From NCBI GenBank assembly GCA_963709505.1, contig CAVPXC010000015.1, forward strand, positions 118,803 through 182,802: a stretch of 64,000 nucleotides of DNA, in the 5' to 3' direction. The first letter of the stretch is position 1. Every line of letters begins with the position of its first letter. Below are positions 59,314 through 64,000 of the stretch, in pieces. This DNA comes from CAVPXC01 sp963709505. Its GTDB lineage: Bacteria; Chloroflexota; Anaerolineae; JAAEKA01. The notes under the pieces were generated by a model that saw only the letters and a program-made list of their open reading frames with translations, did no database searches and was not told the DNA's origin. Position numbers and translations under genes: made by a program.

Positions 59314-59409
59314 GCCCAAGCGAGATTTGACCGAAATATACGGCCCCTTTCCTTGCCTCCAACCATCGTCTGCTGAGTTTCTCTGGTTGCAATGACGCAA
59401 AACCGATCC

Positions 59410-59805
59410 ATGAGTTACCCATCACCTCCTAACCAGCAGACCTTCGACGAACAGGTGTGGAGTTTGGTCCGCCAGGTGCCGCGCGGCAAGGTAGTCACCT
59501 ACGGCCAGGTTGCGCAACTGCTCCCTCCGCCTGCGGAGATAGACCTCGAAACCTACCAGGCGCTCAGTCCACGCTGGGTGGGCAGCGCCATGGCGGCCTG
59601 TCCTGATGATGTGCCGTGGCAACGCGTCATCAATGCGCAGGGGAAGATCAGCGACCGGCCCGGCGCACAGCGGCAACGCCAACTGCTCGAGCAAGAGGGG
59701 ATCGTGTTTGTGAAAGACAAGGTTGACCTGAAGGTGTACCAGTGGCGCGGCCCGGGTCGGGAGGATGAGCCAAGGCAGGCTGAACTGGGCATTGTGGTGG
59801 AATAG
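59410..59805 (+). CDS. Alkyltransferase-like protein (MGMT DNA-binding domain, active Cys replaced)
   Basis: 131 residues from ATG 59410; an upstream in-frame ATG at 59392 is not conserved in the decayed copy at 50975. TFDEQVWSLVRQVPRGKVVTYGQVAQLL is the MGMT-type winged helix, and the active-site motif PCHRV is replaced by VPWQRVIN, so no alkyl transfer. RWVGSAMAACPDD precedes it. Such ATL proteins bind O6-alkylguanine and hand it to nucleotide excision repair. It lies about 97 bp after an attC site, so it may travel as a cassette. Confidence 0.88.
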   Translation: MSYPSPPNQQTFDEQVWSLVRQVPRGKVVTYGQVAQLLPPPAEIDLETYQALSPRWVGSAMAACPDDVPWQRVINAQGKISDRPGAQRQRQLLEQEGIVFVKDKVDLKVYQWRGPGREDEPRQAELGIVVE

Positions 59806-59859
59806 CGGTTGACCTTTTCGACCTGCAGTGCTACTATATCCAACCAACCCGACTTAAAG

Positions 59860-59891
59860 GAGCTCCGTCTCGCAGACGAAGCTCTTTTCTG
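59860..59891. terminator. Bidirectional terminator hairpin
   Basis: GAGCT-C-CGTCT, loop CGC, AGACG-A-AGCTC, then TTTTCTGTT; A-rich bases on the other side. It separates the plus-strand ATL gene from the minus-strand UspA gene. Confidence 0.6.
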
Positions 59892-59904
59892 TTACGATTG
59901 ACTC

Positions 59905-60321
59905 TCAGTCCGCTTGTTCCACCACAAGCTGCACCGGGATCCCCAGGTCGTCCTGAACGTGGCGCGCAAAGGTCAGCAGCGTCGCGTTGCTAGCTTCTCC
60001 CATCAGCAAAAGGTCCACCGGGTGTTGCGTGAGAAAATCCTCAAGGGCGGAGCAAACGTTGCCGTAGAGCACTACGCTCTCGGCCTGCACCCCCTGGCGC
60101 TGGGCTCGATCCTGGGCCAGCCGCATGATGGCCGAGCCGAGCCAGGCAAGCTCGGCCCGAGCCGCTTCTTTCAGCGATTCGTCCAGCTCGGCGAGCTGCT
60201 CCACATCCACCACGTGGATAAAGACCAGCTGCTTCTGTTGCTTGCGCGCGGCTTCCACCGCGCGGGCTTGCACGGAGCGGCTGCGATCGCCGTTGCCGGT
60301 GGCACACACGATCAGGCTCAT
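59905..60321 (-). CDS. Universal stress protein (UspA family)
   Basis: 138 residues. MSLIVCATGNGDRSRSVQARAVEAARKQQKQLVFIHVVDVEQLAELDES is the Usp N-terminus, and GNVCSALEDFLTQHPVDLLLMGEASNATLLTF the middle. The ATP-binding G-2x-G-9x-G(S/T) motif is not present in standard form near GEASNATL, so nucleotide binding is uncertain. Its start overlaps the stop of the antiporter gene upstream (ATGA), so the two form an operon. Confidence 0.82.
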   Translation of the reverse strand: MSLIVCATGNGDRSRSVQARAVEAARKQQKQLVFIHVVDVEQLAELDESLKEAARAELAWLGSAIMRLAQDRAQRQGVQAESVVLYGNVCSALEDFLTQHPVDLLLMGEASNATLLTFARHVQDDLGIPVQLVVEQAD

Positions 60322-61997
60322 GCGTAGTCCTTGTCTGACGGGGAGCTGATGGGTTGGCGGCCGGCTCGCTTGCGCCGCCGATCTGCTCCTCGAACTGCTC
60401 CCAAACCAGAATGCGCCGGTCCAACTCGTCTAGTTCCAGGTCATATGCCTCGTCGCCGATCACGCCGCGGTTAAGCGCCTCGGCCAGGGCATTGCGCTTG
60501 GCTCGCAGAGAGTCCTGCCGGGTCTCGACGAGGATGGTTCGCTCCAGCTCGGGATGGTCGTGGAGGATGGCCTGCATGCTCTCCTCGGCCATGTCGCCGA
60601 TGACCTTCCACGTCGGCTGGGCGATCAGCCCTTCAGCGCGAGCGAGTTCGATTTCCCGCCGGCTGGCGCGCAGCATCAGCAGGCGAGCCAACTGCTGCTG
60701 TTGAGCCACCGAACGCGTCACGTTGGACAGGCCGAGCCGCTTGATCAGCGGCTCGATGGTGAGGCCTTGCACCACCAGGGTGAAGAGGACGACACCGAAT
60801 GTCATGGTCTTTAGGTCCTCGGAAAATGGCCCCGTCAGGCTCAGCGCCAGGGCCAGGCTGACCGCGCCGCGTAGCCCACCCCAGAACATGACGTGCCGGT
60901 ATTTCATGGGGATCGGTTGGCTGACCCGCGAGCTCAAGGCGCTTGTGCCATAGACGACGATGGCGCGACTCACCAAAATGGCGATCACGGCGATCGCCAC
61001 GTCTCCTGCATGGTCCACCAATCTGCCAAGGGTGATTTGTAGCCCCACGATGAGGAACACGACCGAGTTGGCGACAAACGCCAGCAGCTCCCAGAAGTTG
61101 TACAACGTGATCCGGGTAGTCGGGGACAGCTGTTTCAGGTCCAGGCTGCCGATCACGAGGCCGGCGGTCAATACGGCCAGGATGCCGCTGACGTTGATGG
61201 TCCCGGCGAGTACAAAGGAGCCGACTGCCAGGGCCATGCTCAGAGTTGTCTCGACCAGCGGGTCATTCAGGCGTCCGATGACCTGGGCAACCAGGAGACC
61301 GGTCGCCAGACCGACGAGAATTCCCCCTCCGGCGACGCGCACGAACTCCAGAACGCCTTGAAATACGGTTGGATTGGCGGACGAGCCGCCGGACAGGGCA
61401 GTCGTGGTAGCCAAGGCCAGGGTAAACAGCACGACAGCCACGCCATCGTTGAGGAGGCTTTCACCCTCGATCAGCGTCGACAAGCGTTTGTCTACGCCCA
61501 CGCTGCGGAAAAAGGCGATAACGGCAACAGGGTCGGTCGCTGAGATCAGCGCGCCGAAGGCCATAGCCAGCCCGATGGGGATGCCCGCGCCCAGGCTGAC
61601 GACATTCCCCACGATGGCGGTGGAGATCAGCACGCCCGGCACGGCTAGAAGAAGAGATGGGCAGCCACTCCTTGCGCAGCGTCTTTAGGTTGAGACGCAA
61701 GGCTGCCTCGAAGATCAACGGCGGCACCAGCAGCGCCAGGATGAGCTCGCTGGTGAACTTGCCGCGGAAGGCGGATGTCAGGGGATCGGCGATGTCTTTG
61801 GGCAAGGTGATGATGCCTTCTGTCGGCAAGATCGCCAGAGCCAGGCCGGCCAATACCAGCGCCACCGTATACGGGATGCGCACCTTGCGCACCAGAATGG
61901 CGACACCGCTGACAATCAGCAGCAGCAGGACGAAAACAATCTCTTCCTGGATGAGAGTGGATTCGCTGCTGCCCTGTGCTACGAATGAGAGGTCCAT
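60318..61997 (-). CDS. CPA1-type Na+/H+ antiporter (NhaP-like), two frameshifts
   Basis: About 560 residues. N-terminal helices from ATG 61997 (IVFVLLLLIVSGVAILVRKVRIPYTVALVLAGL), a shift near 61645, then GALISATDPVAVIAFFRSVG, EGESLLNDGVAVVLFTLAL with the conserved acidic residues of the ion site, and ten further helices (VMFWGGLRGAVSLALALSL is the typical late motif). The cytoplasmic tail is about 150 residues, helical, ending near QFEEQIGGAS; a second shift near 60365 leads to the stop that overlaps uspA. It exchanges cations for protons across the membrane. Confidence 0.88.
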
Positions 61998-62004
61998 TTC
62001 TCGT

Positions 62005-64000
62005 TCATTGTGTCGTCTTGAGCGTCAATACTGCCCCCAATCCTACCATGTAAACCACCAGCGCGATCCCGAGCACGGCTGTGAAGCCCAACGACTGCGC
62101 CAGCATGACGCTCAGGATCGAGCCAATTACTGCCGCACAGCCGTTGACGCCCCAGGCCCATGGCACCAAAGGTTCGTTGGTCTGGGTCACCAGGCGGATG
62201 CCAAGCGGGAAGGGCATACCCATAAGCAGCCCCAGCGGCGCCAGGAGCAAGACGCTCATCGCAACACGCGCCGGCAGCGCCCATCCCAAAGCGGCCTGGA
62301 AGGCTGGCGGCAACACTAGCATGTAGATCAACACCAAGACCGCCAGCGCGGGGATGACGAGCTTCTGGCCGCGGCGTGGGTCGACGCCCGGTGGCGTCAG
62401 GCGGTTCGACAGGAAACTGCCGATGCCGCTGGCGGTCAGCAGGGCGAACAACACCACGGAAAGCGCCAGGGTCGGATGGCCCAGGAACAAGATGAACTTC
62501 TGCATCAGCCCGATCTCGATAAAAATGAACCCGATCCCCAGTGCGGCGAAGTAGACGATGAAACGTCTCGTGCCAGCCGTGCTCAACCCTCTGCGTCGAA
62601 AACGCCACAGCGGCCAAAGGATCAAGGCGGATGCCAACAGCGTAGCTTGCGTCAAGAGGATGATCAGGGTCAGCTTGCCGCTGCGGAACGTGCCGAAATT
62701 GGTCCAGCCGTAGTACTCAAAGAAGAACGGCCGGTCGTCGGTCGTGGGGCTAACATCCAGCGGATAGCCGGCGTAGAAGGCTTCCTTGTCCGTGGCGCGG
62801 AAGAAGTCGGAGAAATGGTTGCCCTCGTCGTTCAGCATATCTGGCGCATACAGAACCGTGAAAAAGAGTGGTTCTGCCGCGGCGCGTATGGCGGCAATCT
62901 CCTCGGCGGTGAAGGGAGACTTCTTCATAAACATGTTGGCGGTATCGCCCGCACGGACGACGATGAAATGCTGCGATGGATCTTCCACGCCGATCCGGGT
63001 CAACGCCTCCGATCCGATGGTCACCAGCCGCAGCGCCTGGCCCGGCGGCTCGAAGTGCCAGCGGCCGATGGCCAACATGCCGTCCGGGTTGAGGTGATTC
63101 AGGTATTCGAGATAGGCATCCAGGGTATAGAGGTAGTTCTCGGTCAGGCTATAGGCGCCGGCCGAGGCCGCTGCCCAGGTATCCACCTGCGAAAACTGGA
63201 TCACGTCGAACGTATCGGTGGCGCGTGCCACGAAGTTGCGTCCTTCAGCCACTTGTACGTCGATCTCCGGGATGTCGCTGTAGAGACCGCCGGAGAACTC
63301 CTTGTACTTGTCGCGCATCAGGTTGACGATCAGCGGGTTGATCTCCGCTGCGGTGATGTGCCGGGCGCCGTTGTGCCAGGCGACCAGCACATCCACACCG
63401 CCGCCGGGCCCGATCAATAGGACATTCGGCTGCTCGGCGAGTTGATAGACCAGGCTGCCCGGTAACGCATTGACCCAAGCCAGGTTCTCGCGATCGCCGT
63501 CCCACGCGTTGATCGCGGTCATCGCGGCTGCGTCGATGGCAATGAAGCGCTGTTCCGGCAACTCGCCCTTGTAAGCGCCGCTCAAACCCCACGCCTGGCC
63601 CTTCATTCCCGGCTGCCACATCACGTCGATGCGGCTGAACGGCGTCCAACCGGTGTACTCAAGCTGTAGGTCCGGATAAGTCCGTTTGTCGAAGGCGATG
63701 TGCAGTGGCTTGCTGGACGGAATATACAGCGGGAACAGTTGCTCGGCGCGGGGCAGAACGAGGACGGCCAGGACCAGGGCATAGAGGACCAGGAGCCAGG
63801 AAGTGCGAGCGCGAGGGGCATCTGAGGAGCTATCGGTATCCATGGCGTTATTCGTCGGCCCGCTCGCGTGTCGATTTCGGCTGAATGCCAATGCAGAAAG
63901 CGCCGCGCCGATTGCAGCCAGCACGACCACGCCTTGGCCCGGCAGCAGGTAAAGCGCCAGCACGACACCCAGCGCTCCCAGCCCGGCGCCGACCAAATCG
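62005..64000 (-). CDS. Membrane spermidine synthase-like protein (5' partial)
   Basis: The frame stays open to the window edge, so the start is outside. The first part seen has helices (LGALGVVLALYLLPGQGVVVLAAIGAAL). A Rossmann methyltransferase-like spermidine synthase domain follows: NVLLIGPGGGVDVLVAWHNGARHITAAEINPLIVNLM, VAEGRNFVARATDTFDVIQFSQVDTWAA. Then about eight membrane helices (LLTQATLLASALILWPLWRF, IVYFAALGIGFIFIEIGLMQKFILFLG, and later ones). Such fusions are common in Chloroflexota and other environmental bacteria. The polyamine reaction is not proven for them. It is the last gene on the minus-strand group. Confidence 0.82.
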   Translation of the reverse strand, partial: DLVGAGLGALGVVLALYLLPGQGVVVLAAIGAALSALAFSRNRHASGPTNNAMDTDSSSDAPRARTSWLLVLYALVLAVLVLPRAEQLFPLYIPSSKPLHIAFDKRTYPDLQLEYTGWTPFSRIDVMWQPGMKGQAWGLSGAYKGELPEQRFIAIDAAAMTAINAWDGDRENLAWVNALPGSLVYQLAEQPNVLLIGPGGGVDVLVAWHNGARHITAAEINPLIVNLMRDKYKEFSGGLYSDIPEIDVQVAEGRNFVARATDTFDVIQFSQVDTWAAASAGAYSLTENYLYTLDAYLEYLNHLNPDGMLAIGRWHFEPPGQALRLVTIGSEALTRIGVEDPSQHFIVVRAGDTANMFMKKSPFTAEEIAAIRAAAEPLFFTVLYAPDMLNDEGNHFSDFFRATDKEAFYAGYPLDVSPTTDDRPFFFEYYGWTNFGTFRSGKLTLIILLTQATLLASALILWPLWRFRRRGLSTAGTRRFIVYFAALGIGFIFIEIGLMQKFILFLGHPTLALSVVLFALLTASGIGSFLSNRLTPPGVDPRRGQKLVIPALAVLVLIYMLVLPPAFQAALGWALPARVAMSVLLLAPLGLLMGMPFPLGIRLVTQTNEPLVPWAWGVNGCAAVIGSILSVMLAQSLGFTAVLGIALVVYMVGLGAVLTLKTTQ

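Noticed and set aside
59905..60327. Plus-strand frame opposite the UspA gene
   Set aside because: It mirrors the UspA codons; Usp motifs are only on the minus strand.

Overview
The window is high-GC chromosomal DNA from a bacterium, most likely a Chloroflexota lineage of the Anaerolineae/Caldilineae type. That placement is an inference from gene style: a DnaB–DnaD–DnaC-like helicase operon, Pro/Thr-rich SH3 surface proteins, PspA beside VWA and solute-binding lipoproteins, an NrtR-type NUDIX regulator and a sulfur-carrier cysteine pathway. No rRNA or tRNA gene was found to test it. Many long genes are broken by single-base indels that leave full domain content in order. Most of these look like consensus errors in short G/C runs, so broken genes are given as one span with the likely shift points.

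Layout. 1–4.5 kb: the end of a tail-fibre-like S74 protein, remnants of an AAA/PD-(D/E)XK gene separated by a Phd–RelE-type toxin–antitoxin pair, and a membrane protein. 4.7–8.4 kb: a NUDIX/NrtR regulator translationally coupled to a large FAD/Fe-S oxidoreductase. 8.5–12.9 kb: a NarL-type two-component pair, a Cys-rich membrane protein, an eight-heme cytochrome c and a bifunctional nuclease. 13.3–18.1 kb: dnaB with a LAGLIDADG intein, a DnaD-like protein and a DnaC-like loader with two tandem ATPase domains. 18.2–26.1 kb: a MazE-like antitoxin with a truncated mazF, an SH3 protein, a glycoside hydrolase, an AAA/PD-(D/E)XK gene and a GT-C glycosyltransferase.

26.2–33.7 kb is a sulfur/cysteine cluster: MBL hydrolase, JAMM protease, a structured leader ending in a terminator, ThiS/CysO-like carrier, rhodanese–ThiF enzyme, CysM-like synthase, DUF952, DUF4395, thioredoxin, CysK and CysE. 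Together these could activate a carrier with sulfur, make cysteine on it and release it, alongside the classical O-acetylserine route. 33.8–45.7 kb: secA, pspA, a solute-binding-like protein, a VWA lipoprotein, a LivJ-like lipoprotein, a phosphoesterase and a HEAT protein. 46.1–48.6 kb: a TumE-like toxin pair and hutU.

48.8–59.8 kb is an accessory island. It holds integron-like attC sites (two convincing 126-bp sites and two weaker ones), a HigBA pair, an AT-rich foreign gene, gene fragments, a decayed copy of the alkyltransferase-like gene at its far end, and a restriction-modification operon. That operon encodes two methyltransferase-like proteins, a Fic protein between them, and a GIY-YIG–SF2 helicase. 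No integrase is present. 59.9–64 kb: UspA, a CPA1 antiporter and a membrane spermidine-synthase-like protein, all on the minus strand.

Running through the intergenic spaces is a family of hairpin elements whose arms are built from 7-bp tandem words around GCCGG/CCGGC-type cores. This is the most pervasive unexplained feature of the window.
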